From assembly GCA_907165065.1 (NCBI GenBank), contig OU015539.1, positions 13,980,816 to 14,044,815 on the forward strand: a stretch of 64,000 nucleotides of DNA, written 5' to 3'. The position numbers were made by a program, and so were the translations under genes. Position 1 is the stretch's first letter. Each line of letters opens with the position of its first letter. Source of the stretch: Caprimulgus europaeus. Lineage: Eukaryota; Chordata; Aves; Caprimulgiformes; Caprimulgidae. Under the pieces are notes generated by a model that was not told the origin of the DNA, ran no database searches, and saw only the letters and a program-made list of their open reading frames with translations. Shown piece by piece: positions 9,796 to 22,757 of this stretch.

Positions 9796-12700
9796 TGACG
9801 TGGTTCTCCTCAAAATGTAAATAAAACAGAATGAATTATTCTCTATCTTGTTCCTTATTGTTAACAACATAAGAGATTAAACAATTAAGACATTTGAAAA
9901 TCACTTAGTAAATATATGGTTCAGTATTTATACCGAGCCCACAGAAATATCTTTGCATTTTAAGGATCTTCCCTGAAATTATGTGGAACCCCTGTATTTC
10001 AAGCTCCCCCCTAGTGAGCAAAACTATCACAAACCGAGTCCAGTGAGTTTAATTATTCAGAGCATGAACTGTAGGACTGGTGAACATGCAGTCACAGAGC
10101 AGCCAAATTACATTTCATTCCTTCTTTCAAATTCACATCTCACCTTTTTCCTTTAAATACAAGTCTCAGACAACCTACCTTACCCCTAATCATACTCCTC
10201 TGCTTGCTCTGACATAATTTCACTGCTTTTATTATCCTTATTTTCCCTCATACTACTTATTTTTTTGTGAAAAAGCATTCACCTTTTCCCTTTTAAAACA
10301 TAAATACTTGAAGTCTCAATGAAAATACAGAACTCGCATGGCAATGCAGCATAATCCCAAGGGAATTTCGTTTGCATTCACAGTCACACTAATGAAAGTC
10401 TAGAGCAAGACTAAGCAGGTGTTTTTTCCACAAACGTTAAATACAAAAAGTGGAGAGAAAAAAAGAATCTTAACATATCTGTCTGGTCACACAAAACAAG
10501 AAGGGGCTACTGCCCTCCTTCTATTCGCAGTAATAATCTAGGCTTTTCCAGGGTAACTGAAGCAACAGCTGGAATCCACAGGCCGATTAAACTGGAGAAT
10601 ACTTCTAGGTACAATAAAGCTGCAGCGTATTGGAGAGAGGACGGGATTCTTGGGAGAGGATTTGGAGTCGCTCCTCATTGCTGAGTACTCTGTTCTTGAG
10701 ATGAGAAGAATCAGTGTTACCAAATAAGATGCTCTGGGTGAGATTCACTGCACTTAACTTCAGCCACCTAAAAATCAAGCAACTAAGCTACAGATTGTTA
10801 TCCTCTAGTTTTACTCAAGAGCCAATGGAGTCTCATACTTCTCTCCAACAGGCAATTCATCTTATCCAAACACTGGTGTCAAAATCAAATCTGTCTCACT
10901 CTGGTGAATAGAGGGGGAGATTATGTGATTGTCTTAGCCTAGGCATACCAGTTTAAAACAGATTCATACAGTGCCAGTTTTATTATGGAGCTACATTTAT
11001 ATCCACATTTTCAAGGAGCAAGCTGTCATGTGCTCCAGGCAGCCCAGCCAAATGCTGCTGGAGTTGCCCAGGACCACAACCCTCAGAAATGTGTGTCTGA
11101 CTTTACAGTGAGTAACCTGGATAAAAATCACAGGCACTGGAGTGCTAACACAATATACAGATAGGAAACAACGCACATTTTTGGTACTAAGTGCAAAGTC
11201 ATGGTGCTAAAGACACGCTGATTGCAAAGTTAGCCTCCAGTCAACAATCTGTCCTCACTCCACCTTTACATCATTAGTAGCTCTCCACAGGCAGCAGACC
11301 CAGACCACTCAGTCCCTCCCCAGCAGCAGTTTTACACACGTGAAAAATCAGGTTATTTTGGGTCACGTGGCTGTGGTTCATCCTGGTGCCTGGAAAGAAG
11401 AACTTCCAATGGCCTAAAGCAGCTACTTGTAACAAATACCTGAAGCCTGCACAATACAGACTTCTTTGACTTGGTGCTCTAAACTGATATGTGAATTATT
11501 TTTTTAAAGCAGAAGCACCATCTTATTAGTCAGACCTTTCTGCCTATGCTTGTACATTGTGTAATACAGCAGGGACTTCAAACTGGGTCAGGGCCTCAAG
11601 GCCAACTGTCAACACATCCAATTAAAACATACAACTACTGAATAGAGTCAGAAAATCAACTTGAGTATACAAGATGTCTAGCATGGCTTGGGGAACCATG
11701 GTGGTATCTGGAGCACTGTAAAATGGAGCGTTAAGGATATAAATCTTTGAAATTAATTTCGTTTGGGAAAGTCTAATTTCTAGTTTCTCCCTCTATATTT
11801 ATCCTATGAGTAGCAAACAGAAGAGCAGTACAGATCACATCTAATCTTTTCTGTCCTCATTTGCATAGCATGCCAATAGCCAAGACTTACAAAATGGGAA
11901 AGGGAAAGAATCACGTTTATGACAATGTTATTTCTGAGTGTGCAGTGAAGGGCAATTCAGCATAGCTGGCACGGCCTGAAAACTGTATATGGGGAGGGAC
12001 TTCAACATACAGCAGTGGAGAGAACCAGGGAAATGCACCATAAGAATGACACTTACCCAAAAAAGCCTTTGCAGTTTTATATAAACATGCTGTGCATTTT
12101 CCTATGCACTGTTTTAAGCATCAGGCAAATAACTGAGCCCTTTCAATACAGGTAGGGCTATCTTGCTAATATACAATGACAATAGAAATTGTGTTCTCAC
12201 AGGGCACTTCAAAGCAGGAGCTGAATGGCTCACTGCACAAATTAACATGCATCTATTTAAAATAATCATTCCATGTTATATCAAACAAGCCACAGGTTAG
12301 GTTCCCATTCAGGGTAGTTCATGGTGGATTTTATTTTTTCCTTCTCAGTTAGGCATTGCCATTTTCAAGACAAAAACATGATTAAGAAATTCACAAAACT
12401 TAATCCTAGGACTTAAAAACAACATACTTGCAACTACAGATTTCCTAGGCCAGTGCACCTTTACAGTTTCTGTGGTGAAAGGGAAGTCCTGTAAGATGGA
12501 GATGTTTGCCTTGTTGTGCGTAGGTAGCAAGGAGAGAAACCTATTGCGAGGATTAACTGTTCACATTTCTGTTTTCATAGGGAAACACGAATGGTACTTA
12601 TGACAGCTGAAGCTCACGGGTGCTGCACAAGGTTTTCCTTTTGGTTTTACTCAAACATGTCAATTCCTTCCCAACAGGAAAGCATCTCCAACTCAACACA

Positions 12701-15700
12701 GAACAAAACCTGGGCTCACGACTTTGTGCAAGACTGAACGTTTCTGGTCCCCTGACAATACATGAGGATTATATCATACATGAAGCAGCCGCAGTGCAGA
12801 GAGGATTAAGCATTAAGGATGCTTTTTTTTACACCTGTAGAAGACAATAAAATATTTAAATTTTGCTCTCTTAAGTACAGGACAAAAACACCTGACAGAA
12901 ATCAGTTAATGGAGAGATTTGACTTGAGGCTCTGAACATGGCACTAATTCCTCCATCAGAATATCAGGCATGGCAGAGAGTGACATTCATTCAGAACTTA
13001 CATCCCTGCCTCTCAAAATGACAGGCCTTAAATTTGTCACAGTGCTTTAACTTTGTGTGACCAGAACTAGAAAATCACCATCTCATCACAGAGCTCGAGA
13101 CTGCAGTCTCATGACTCTCTGTAGGACGTGAAAAAAAATATACAGAAAACACCTTAGACTAAGTGCTTATGGATGAAGCAGTATGTCAAAGGAGATCTAG
13201 AAGGGTGCAAGTCATTCAAGTGTCCCATGGGACCACATGGTGCCACTGCCATCTGCACCCATGTATTCTGGGAATAAAGCATTACCATTTCAAATTTACA
13301 CACACATTAAACCAATGTAAATAATTATACGAAGAAAAGGAGGGAATAGTAGCAACTTATTACATCCAGGACCTAGAACTGAAGGCCATCTTCAGCACAG
13401 GCCTAGGAAAAGTAATAAAAAGTGAAACGATGAACAGAGCAGCAAGAATCTGACAAAGCCCTCAAACTGCAGTACAGCACTACACGAAGCTTCCAAAGCA
13501 CTCAGCAAATCACAGAGCAGAAGGTACAGACAGCAAGACGAGCAGCAGCATGCAGGTGAAACGGTGCTTCCTCCTACTTTGTTGGCTGAAGTCAGAAACA
13601 AGAGACCCCACCAGGCTCTCTGGAACCTTCTCCTCAAGAAAGAGCAGCTAGGTTGGAAAATAATATTTTGGAAATGCTTTGGTGCTTAACACATTTTATA
13701 CAGCAGCTCTTTGTATCAAACACTGGTCTATTTACAAGTACGGAGTTTTAAGGTGATCATGCAGACCAGGCAGGCTATATATGGCTGTTGGACCTTGGCA
13801 ACTTATAAAAAATACTTAGAATACAACAAAAGGGTAAAAAAGATATCCCATATGGTCACATTTACTCACAATTTCTTCTTCTCTAACTGCTATTCTCTTC
13901 CCCTGAAGGGCTGTTTGCATTGACCAAAAGTGTTTTGTCTGGGGTTTGTTTCTGAAGGTGTCCTTTTGTGCAGAACACAATTCTCTAACTCAGAACCAAG
14001 ACAAAATGGTAAACCTTCTATATGGAAATCTTCTGTAAAATAGCTTTGTGTTCAAATGCGCTTTAGTTTGGACTTTTCCCCTTTTATCTTCTCTTATCTA
14101 TTGCAAGGCTGCATTTTGGTCAAGTTTCAAGACACATTATATGAATGTGCATTACTGTTGAGTGAAGTCTAAAAAAACCTGCTTGTTGGTATTAAACAAG
14201 TGAGGGCTTTCTTCTCGTGCTTAACAAGTAACCTGAGATGAAGTTCAGAAGTCATAAGCTAAAGTGTTAGAAATGCAAAAAGAAAAATCAAGGAAACAAG
14301 CAGTCACCGAGTTGCTCAGCGGCCTCCTTACTGACTGAACTAGCAGATCTTCTCACAGCTACGCAAACATTGCCTCAGAACAGAAGTAGTTACAACTCAT
14401 CAGTGACATTGCCTTATTTTGCAAAGTTTCAAGTTGTAATCTTAGCATAACACAGTGGCTCAGATGATCACAGTGCAGTTGTAACAGTGACAGCGCTGTA
14501 GTACATGTGTACCCATGAGAGCTTTAAAATACTGAGCTTGATACAAGCTGTAGCACAGCTGTAGTCGGAGAGAGTTCAGGATGAACTAACCCTCCTTTCT
14601 GGGCAGGATTTGTGGATTACGTTTGCTCTGTGCTGCAACTGTTGTACTTGAGTTAACCTCCTTGTATCTGGTTCAAGTGTGCCTCTACCACACTGTACTG
14701 TAGTGCAAGTGCACATCTAATAAAACTCCTATGGGTCACGTGCCTTGTCTGTCTCTGTTTGTACGCCTATTGTTACACAGATCCTTATACTCGCCACTGT
14801 GGAGGGAGTCTAAATGTGGTAACTCAAGATCTACTCAGATACAACAATGGTTGGGTTATTCAGGCACCTAAAAAAAAAGAGCAAAAAGTAAATGACTTGG
14901 TAACATCCCCCCGATAACATTACTGCCTCTTTAAACCATCATCCCCCTCTATCTCATATAACATAGTTCTGGGAACTAATAGCAGCCCTTTCAAAGAAGA
15001 AAATAGAAAGATAGTTGACAGAGCTGTGACAAAAGATGAAAGCAAGCAAAAAAAACTATCTCACAATCGAGACTTCAAACACGGACGTTAAAGAGATCTC
15101 CTTCAAGTGAGCGCACCAAAGACAAGTCATGTTTGCTCCAAGGGGCAGATGAAACACAATGTTTTTACCTAAGGTTGGCTCTGCAGGGCTGGGCTTGTGT
15201 TAACTCTCAATTGCAAGTAAACTAGTAGCTGAATACTGAAGAAAAACACTTAAAAAATGATCCCCAAACAAATTGTAAAGCAGTATCACCACAAACTGCA
15301 CCCTCAGTCCCATCTACATGGCTAAGCCGTTTCTCTGATTTCAGAGAGGGTTTGCAGGGTCTACTGTAAAGCACTACCCAAGTGTTCTAGCTCTCCCCAT
15401 TTCTTAATGGCTAGGAAAAGATTGGAAGCTTTAGCAGTATCACCCAGTCAAGAAACTTATACAAAGCAATGAGTCACATAACGTCTACCAGAGAGGAGGG
15501 ACACATTTTCTTTCCTTTCCCAGGTAACCAATAGCCAGGAAAACCAGGACCTCAGAAATACCATCTCTTTATTTTTAGCTGGACTTTTAAAACAATATTT
15601 TACATTTTACTAAGTGTTCTGGAAAAAAAATAAGCAAATGGTCAATACTGGATATAAAAGTAGTGGGAGAATAGGCTTTGTCAGGCATAATTAAAAAAAG

Positions 15701-16400
15701 CATCACACCATAAGAATTAAAAATGGTCAGGAAGATAATGAAAGCAGACAGCTTCAAAAAAATAAGTGCCCAGAAGGCAGGATTGGATCTGTTCCTCCAA
15801 ACATCAGTTCAAAATCATACATGACTTGAGTGAAGTCTAGAAGAATTGCTGGTTGTTATTAAGCAAAGGAAGAGTTCTGCCATCAATATCTGTTAAAAGT
15901 AGACTAGTTTGCTTAAAGACAAATTTTGACACACACACTTTTCTAGTGCAAAACAGAGATTCTGAGCAAGAGGTGAAACACAGCTTACTAACTTTTAGCT
16001 TTTTATACCTGCATGGACAAATTTCACTCTATTCTCTTTCACTTTTATTCACTAAAATATTGAATTACAAACCCATAATTCTTGTAAAAAAATGTTGTTG
16101 AGTTTCAGTACTAAGCTGGCAAAAAATGAGCATTTCAATGAATACACAGGGCTAAAGAGAACTTGGTCCTGAAGTGGAATGGATTACACACGGGTGTGCC
16201 AACACACCTTTTACAAACACGGGCCATTTAGTCAAGGAATAACCCTGCTGCAGTATGGCTTCTCCACATTCCTACCTTCAGCCTCCTCTGTGGGTCAGAA
16301 GTCCATACACTTAATCTTCACACCACTCCTGCCTAACCTTCCCTAGAAGTGAGCAAGGATGGGAAATAAATGCAGACAGAATTTGGGATGCCACTGGATG
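9796..16400. other. intronic DNA with nothing recognised
   Basis: AT-rich unique-looking sequence. Open frames are short, scattered over both strands and unsupported. No recognisable repeat ends, RNA genes or long tandem arrays were seen. Confidence 0.5.
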
Positions 16401-17045
16401 CCAAGTGGCACCATTTGAGTTGTTATGATGAGGAAAGGCAAACAACAATGCTGCTGCAGAGGGTTCAAGGCACATTTTGGGGACACCTCACCACTTTGCC
16501 TCCACCTGCACCTAAATTCTGAATTGGGGGCAGCTCCTTAAGTAGAAAGAATGTATCAAGTCAGTCCTTGAAAGAAGGCAAGCACAAGAGCATCCTGAAA
16601 TGAAAAACTCCTGCAATTAATACCACAGAGATTCTCTGAACATTTTGGATCTAGCACATTTTTTTGGACCCTGGCAAAATAGCCATAGTAAAACCAGCAT
16701 TTATGCATCATCAGGTGCAGGGCTCTGAGGCTGGAAAGTAAAATCTGTCTTTGGCACAGTGACAGGAAGAACAGCTGATCGGCAGAGGGATTCAGAGGCA
16801 CCATGCCAGCTCCAGAAGGTTGGAGGACCAGAATGGACAACGCAAGCTGGGTCCCTGAGATGCCATTTGGCACTATCCCATTTGATCCTCTGCATAACCT
16901 CAGGGAGAAGAGGAAGCTATCTGGAATCAAGACAGGAATATCTGGCACCATTTTGGAAGGATGGTATCTGCCAGAGACCTGGGATAATAAAGTATTCTTC
17001 AGAATTAAAAAAAAACCAACCCAAAACACAACACACTGAAAAACC
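16400..17045 (+). other. stop-poor block ending in AATAAA and an A-tract; possible retrocopy 3' end
   Basis: Reading frames stay open on both strands: minus 16556-17029 (157 codons) and two plus-strand frames from 16759 and 16803. On the plus strand AATAAA at 16986-16991 is followed 16 nt later by a nine-A run (17007-17015) that grades into an A/C-rich tail to about 17045. That arrangement is typical of a reverse-transcribed mRNA 3' end or a short retroelement. The left edge is not definable by eye, no target-site duplication was identified, and none of the frames matches a protein I recognise. Confidence 0.3.
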
Positions 17046-17635
17046 CCAACTCTATCTCTGAAAGAAGATAAGGATCAAACTAAGAATTCTAAGAGCTTTG
17101 TTCTCCTCACTTTGGATAAAGCAGAAACACTGGAAATATGGGGCTTCCTTCATGCATTGGCCTCACTGTTCTTTCCCGTGTCCATACAGAAAGCCAGTTT
17201 CTTCCATTTTACAGTTGGCACTAAGCTAATCACAGAGCAGAAGCTGCTATAAAACCAACCTAGACAGAAAATAATTATTTAGAATTTAATGATTAGAACT
17301 TAACTGTTTGGAACTATGACAAACACTTATCATTACTGCCATGAAAGGCTTTTAAGTTCTGGATAGTATTACTGAGAAAATAGTGTAAAAGACTAAAACC
17401 AAATCAGCCCAAACTTCTGATGAAATGGTAAGCTATTCTCACTAATAGTAAGTACTTCTCACTAACGTGCCGTATGAATATGAGAGAAGCTGAATTTAGT
17501 CCTTAAACTGATGGAAAACAGAACAAGCAAGTATGAAGAAAACAGTCAGACAATGTTGAGATGTCTCTTCAAATAATTTGAAAACTGTTTTTCTCTGACC
17601 CTGCTTCAAAGGTCTTGTGGTAAGTAGAGTAACTA

Positions 17636-17677
17636 AGGAGGCTTTAACTTACCTCCAAAGGTAAGTTAAAGCCTCCT
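17636..17677. repeat. perfect 19-bp inverted repeat (hairpin), 4-nt loop
   Basis: The left arm AGGAGGCTTTAACTTACCT (17636-17654) and the right arm AGGTAAGTTAAAGCCTCCT (17659-17677) are exact reverse complements around CCAA. Each strand carries AGGTAAGT, a consensus 5' splice donor. With a stem under 20 bp and no further pairing outside it, it is too short for a typical microRNA precursor. A template-switch event, or a tiny inverted-repeat element, could produce it. Confidence 0.95.
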
Positions 17678-18109
17678 GAATCCCAATAAGGAAAATATTT
17701 CTCATACAGTACAGCCAAAGAGATCCGTACTCTTCAAGATCACATACTAACAGAACTGTCTCTATTTATGGGTGAGCCAAAATGCCATTCTCCTGACTCC
17801 GGAGGTTTCTGAAATCCACCCAGGAATAGGTGAAGAAAGAATTAGAATTTTAAGTGTCCAATCAACTTTGCAGAAGTGACTCAGGTTCCCAAATCATTCA
17901 AACGCTTAAAAATGCTATCTTTCCCCAAAGTAATTTTTTTTAAAGTAATTATCAGCATTTTAAAGCCATCTGTATAACTTTTGATACAGAAAGGTTAAAA
18001 ACTAAGACCATCACCTTTATTTAAAAATACTACAAAGGATACAATAACCAGCCAGGTTAAGGTATTTTAGGATGACCACAGCCACCCATTACCTTTATCA
18101 ATTTACTGT

Positions 18110-18129
18110 CCCCCCCCCCCAAAAAAAAA
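18110..18129. repeat. C11A9 homopolymer junction
   Basis: Eleven C are followed directly by nine A on the plus strand. A low-complexity tract, prone to length error in sequencing. Confidence 0.9.
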
Positions 18130-19420
18130 GCAAAATTAATTACAACACAGCTGGCAATATTACACTAATTGCATGCACATACACATACACACAGACAAGT
18201 ATTCTACAGAAAACAGATATAATTATGGATCTCGCATAGCCAAATAGAGAAGACATGTAGCTACATGGTCCAAATGGTAAAAACCTGTTTTCAACAGTGA
18301 AGTGGCATAACTTTGAAAGATGTGCTGCCCGCTTGCCTGCAGACATCTCACTCCATCACCCTTCACAGCCAGTAATGCCCACCTCAGGCTTGGCTGTCTT
18401 GTGCAGAACTCTGTTTAACAGATTTCATGCTTTTGGACATTGCATTAGAAGCAACACACAACACATTTTTTTCTGCACACATCCTCCTCCACCTAAGCAC
18501 CTAACTCACTGCACACTCAAGAGACAAACAGGTACTTTCAGAGTGAGGTGCATCTCATCTAAAGCAAGTACCTGAAGTGAAAAGAATCCTTGTATCACCC
18601 TTTTATCCACCTCTTCCTCTCTGCTGCCGACAGATAATCTAACTCAGACATAGTTTAAAATTAAAGCAGACAAATCTTGCTCTAGCTGACCAGCCCATGC
18701 TGCCTTACAAACTTGTTTTCAGAAGTTTCCTGAAAAATCAGATACTTCAAAGGCAAAATCAGAAACCCAGTGAGATTTCAAATGCCCTCAAAATCTTTAA
18801 ACCATTTTGAGAATACAGATGTAAACTAATCTTCCAAAATGTCATGCATACACAGACAACTCAAAATGTTGTCCAGTTAACAAAATCTCCTATAGCATGA
18901 TGATCAGCACTGCATTAGGTGCCACTTCAGTAACAACATGCTCTATTTTTATAGTTGTACTGCATCTTTGGTATCTGGTTGGTGCAAATATACACTGCAG
19001 GAGAGGAAAAGAAGTAAAGTCCTGATTCAAAGGCAGTTATGTATGATTAAATTAAAAGTGACTTCATAAGTTTATTCAGCTACCTGATAGATTAAGTTTG
19101 TTCCCAATTTCTGCATGAGAATGCCTATTACTATGGAGGAAAAATATTACACTTCAATAATTTCTTAGGAAACAGAAATTATTTTTATGTTTAAGTAGTA
19201 GCCCTTTATTGTTTAGAACTGTCTTTAAAACACTGTGCTGAAGTATGGTTCCATTCATTTCAGCAGCTCTGGTTTTCAACACTTTCTCTCCTAGCCAATG
19301 TGTCTTGCGGAAAGGTTGCTGATGGAACAATGTTTACTTTCCAGCATGAAAGGCTATCCTTTTCAGAAACTTCTTAGGAAATCCTTCTAATGAATTAGTC
19401 TACAGTTCCCACACCACTTC

Positions 19421-19486
19421 ATTTATTTTTTTTTTTAATTAGGTTGTGAGGGTTTTTTGTTTGGTTGGGGTTTTTTTGTTTGTTTT
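19421..19486. repeat. T-rich tract with G blocks
   Basis: A run of T is followed by alternating T and G blocks such as gttttttgtttggttggggt. Similar tracts occur at 24711-24735, 32535-32580 and 58513-58562. Confidence 0.8.
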
Positions 19487-21251
19487 AGAAAGCTCCCAAA
19501 GCTCTCTCAGACAGAAATACTTCTTACTGTCTTTGCAAGAGATGCTTTTTGCATGCTTTTGCTATTGAGAATTTTTTTTTTGCTCTCCAGAGGACAATTA
19601 AACAATGACATCTTTGTATTCATTCCAAAGCACAATTCTACAGTTGAACATTTCATTTGACTAACATGATACTGACCACAACTTTTCAACCACAAGGCAA
19701 TGTAAGTCAAGTTCAGCCTCATGTCAGCGTGCACTGCCTAGACCCAAGTCCCAGGAGGTGCAAAAATTACTTATCTGACAATGTGATTAGGTAACCAGTT
19801 CTCCTTCAGGCTAACTATATGGATGGATTCAAAGCTGCTTCTCCAACTGGTAATCAGCAAAGGTTTTAACAGGATTTAAGCAGCGAAGGCAAGCCTTGAT
19901 GAGAATCGCAAGGGAACCAATTGCTTCTCCTTGAAATGAGAAAAGAAGCCACAACGAAAACAGTTTGACTGTAGTTGAGAGCAAAAACCTGAGTCATGAC
20001 TAATTCCTTCATTTCCAGCTATCAGTTTCCTTCTAATGCTTTGCTCCTCTTAGCCCTGTGACTCTAAAGCTTCTCAGTATAAGAGGGAGAATTACCCCAC
20101 ACAAAGCAAAAATATAATCCTCCTTCCTGAGTGCTGAAGGGATCTGGTCAGACCTTCCCCCCCGACAAATGGCAGAAACATCACAAGCAGCAGCAGACGG
20201 CAGGGACTAAACCTCGGAGTGCTGCTGCATTACGGGCCAAAGGCTATTCACAGACTCTGCTGTTTCTACATTATTCCCACCTCATCTGGCCTATTTTAGC
20301 TATTTATATTGTTATTTCTTTAGGCCAGGGAACATCTTTCACCACCTCCTCTACTACATGGTCTGACATCACCTTGAGCCCATGCATGTTGTATAAAGAA
20401 AATAATGAAAAAAACTCTAAAAATCTCTGTTTTACTTAATCATCCATGGGATTAGACTCACATTGCTCTAAGTCTGGAAATTCAGGGAAAAAGTGAATAA
20501 AAATGCTGCAGTGAAGGCGTTATTGGGTCCTGGAATCTTGGCTCATCTGTATATTTAGAACATACTTGAAAAATGAACATTCAAATTTAACATAAGATGA
20601 GACATCATGCACTTACTTAACTGTCCCTTCTTACATGGTGACTGATACGAAAGAAACCTGTCCTACTTTATTCAGTCATAAAAAGAACTCAAGGAAGGGA
20701 ATCGTGAAGGTAAAGATGACTTTTTATAGGTCTGCTTTACAGAGAAATTCCATAAGAAAACGTTCCTCAGCGCTTTTGTTTCACCATCTACAGACCACAG
20801 ACATTTGTCTGTCCCAGGGAAGGTTTTAAAAGCTTACAGTTTACAGCAATAATTCATATCAAATCCTTAAATCAATGGCAAAATAGAAAAGGGAAAATAG
20901 TATGTAGTGAAAGTAGAGTTCAGTGAAGTTCAGTACAGAGAAGCCATGGTAAAAGCCATTTTAGGGTTCCTGAAGGTATATGAGATCTGTTGAAACAAAA
21001 AGCTCCTCTTAAGAGTCAATGTTGATTTCATCATCTGTGTTGAGCACTGAACTCCAGAGTCAGGAGAACAACAGCATTCTGTGAGCAAGACATTTCTGTC
21101 TGTATGGAGGGGTACGACTCAGAGGGCTTCAAAAGGCAACTTTGTCCCTCTTTTTCTGGAGCCGAGATGAGCTATGACCTGAGGTTCTTTTCAGTTCTCT
21201 TTGGTACTTATTTCTTATCTTCCATTTTCTGTATCCAGCACTTCCCCTCCA

Positions 21252-21282
21252 CCCCCCCACCAAAAAAAAAAAAAAAAAAAAA
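21252..21282. repeat. C-rich tract followed by A21
   Basis: C7, then ACC, then 21 consecutive A on the plus strand. This is the longest homopolymer in the window. No AATAAA sits at the usual distance upstream, so a retroposon tail is not established. Confidence 0.9.
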
Positions 21283-21886
21283 GATGCTTTTTGTCACCTT
21301 TCCATGCTGCCCTCATTTATAAAGCATTTCTGCAGACCTCTGCATGAAGACAGAATTAGCTGCAAGGATATCAGAGCAACCTAGAATTTGATCTGTACCT
21401 GCATACCAGTACTGTCTCTTTCAATCTTTCTCTGCCAATAACGGATTTTATGGAATTGCAGGTGGTTTACTTCCCGTGCAGGAGGCTAAGAGCTGCACCA
21501 TGTAACTATAGCAACAGCTACTGTGAAAGCTCTTGATTTTTATTGACATGCCTCACATAACCTCACGGAAAAAATTTATACAAATGGAGAAACAGAAAAT
21601 TAAACATCCCAAAGGCAAATATTGTGGTGATCTGCATCTTTATGCAGAGCTGAAATACTTCTCCCATGGTAATTTGTTTCTTTTACTGTATAGTGGTAAT
21701 ATTAAAATAGCATTTGAAAATTCACAGTTTAAACAGTAATCTAAGCCTCCACAATGCCAAAACAGAAGACATGCATGCAATCAGCTCAGAAAACGCTGTA
21801 GCACCTTGCTGTATTTGACAAAGATTCATCACTGGGAAACTGACGTTACAAAAATTGAGAGAAGAAATAAGGTGCACACATTTTTT

Positions 21887-21940
21887 CATAGGGAGTAATA
21901 AATATTTGCACAGGGAGTAATAAATATCTGCATAGGGATA
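21887..21940. repeat. 22-bp tandem repeat, about 2.5 copies
   Basis: Copies at 21887-21908 and 21909-21930 share gggagtaataaatat and differ at two positions. A partial third copy (catagggata) follows at 21931-21940. Confidence 0.9.
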
Positions 21941-22743
21941 CACTGAATTATCCATGTCTCTCAGACAACACAAGGTACTTCTAAAACATATTTCTCTATC
22001 CAAAGTATACACTTTTAAAAGGAATTTCTTGTGCTCACAGCAGCCGAGAACTGTGTGAAAATGACACTGAGATGCTCCATTCCAGTCTTAGAAATCTATG
22101 ACTTGATAGACAAGGTTGTCATTCCAAATCCAATAAAGCAGTGTCAAGCTCACAACAAAATATGAATATGTCGCAGTCTGAAATAGCCTCAGCTATCCTG
22201 GAAAGCTACCAAATCACTTACGTTGAGCTTGAAAATGCCACCTCTAAATGTGCTTCCAAGGCCATGATCCACAGTGCTGGAAAATTGGTCCTTGCTAGCG
22301 GCCACCATTTATAGCCTTCACCTTTGCTACCTTACTCCAGTTCTCTCCAACGGTTCAAACAATATGAACCAAAACCACTTCCAAAGTTCTTAACAATAAC
22401 CACCAGACCAGGAACTACTCCTGCTAAAATCTCGACCTTATTGACAAAGTGCATATGCATGGTCGCAGGAACAGCCAGTTTTGCAGCCCATGAATCAGAC
22501 CAAAACACTTCACCCTGGTTGCCGGTTATTTCCTGTTTTCAGCTCTGCTACCATGATTTATTTCTCTACAAAAGCACAGTAATCCCAATCCTTTTTTTTT
22601 TATTCTAATGATCATCCAAAACAAAAATATTTAATAGAATGATTTAAGGAAAACTCCTGAGCTGTTAATATAGCTCTTCTGAATCTAATACTCTCGCAGT
22701 ACACAATGCCATCCAGGCTGCCTGGGAAGGATGAAAATTATGT

Positions 22744-22757
22744 GTTGCTATGGAAAC
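22744..22757 (+). promoter_or_regulatory. candidate RFX X-box
   Basis: GTTGCTATGGAAAC closely resembles the palindromic RFX-family X-box, with GTTGCT and an imperfect GGAAAC half-site spaced by AT. It lies in a stretch free of recognised repeats (about 22700-22880), with homeodomain-type ATTA/TAAT sites to its right. Binding is inferred from the motif only. Confidence 0.45.

Noticed and set aside
16556-17029. Minus-strand open frame of 157 codons
   Set aside because: Overlaps open frames on the other strand and matches no family. The block is better explained as stop-poor repeat or retrocopy DNA.
17636-17677. Hairpin as a microRNA precursor
   Set aside because: The stem is only 19 bp, has a 4-nt loop, and flanking bases do not pair further.
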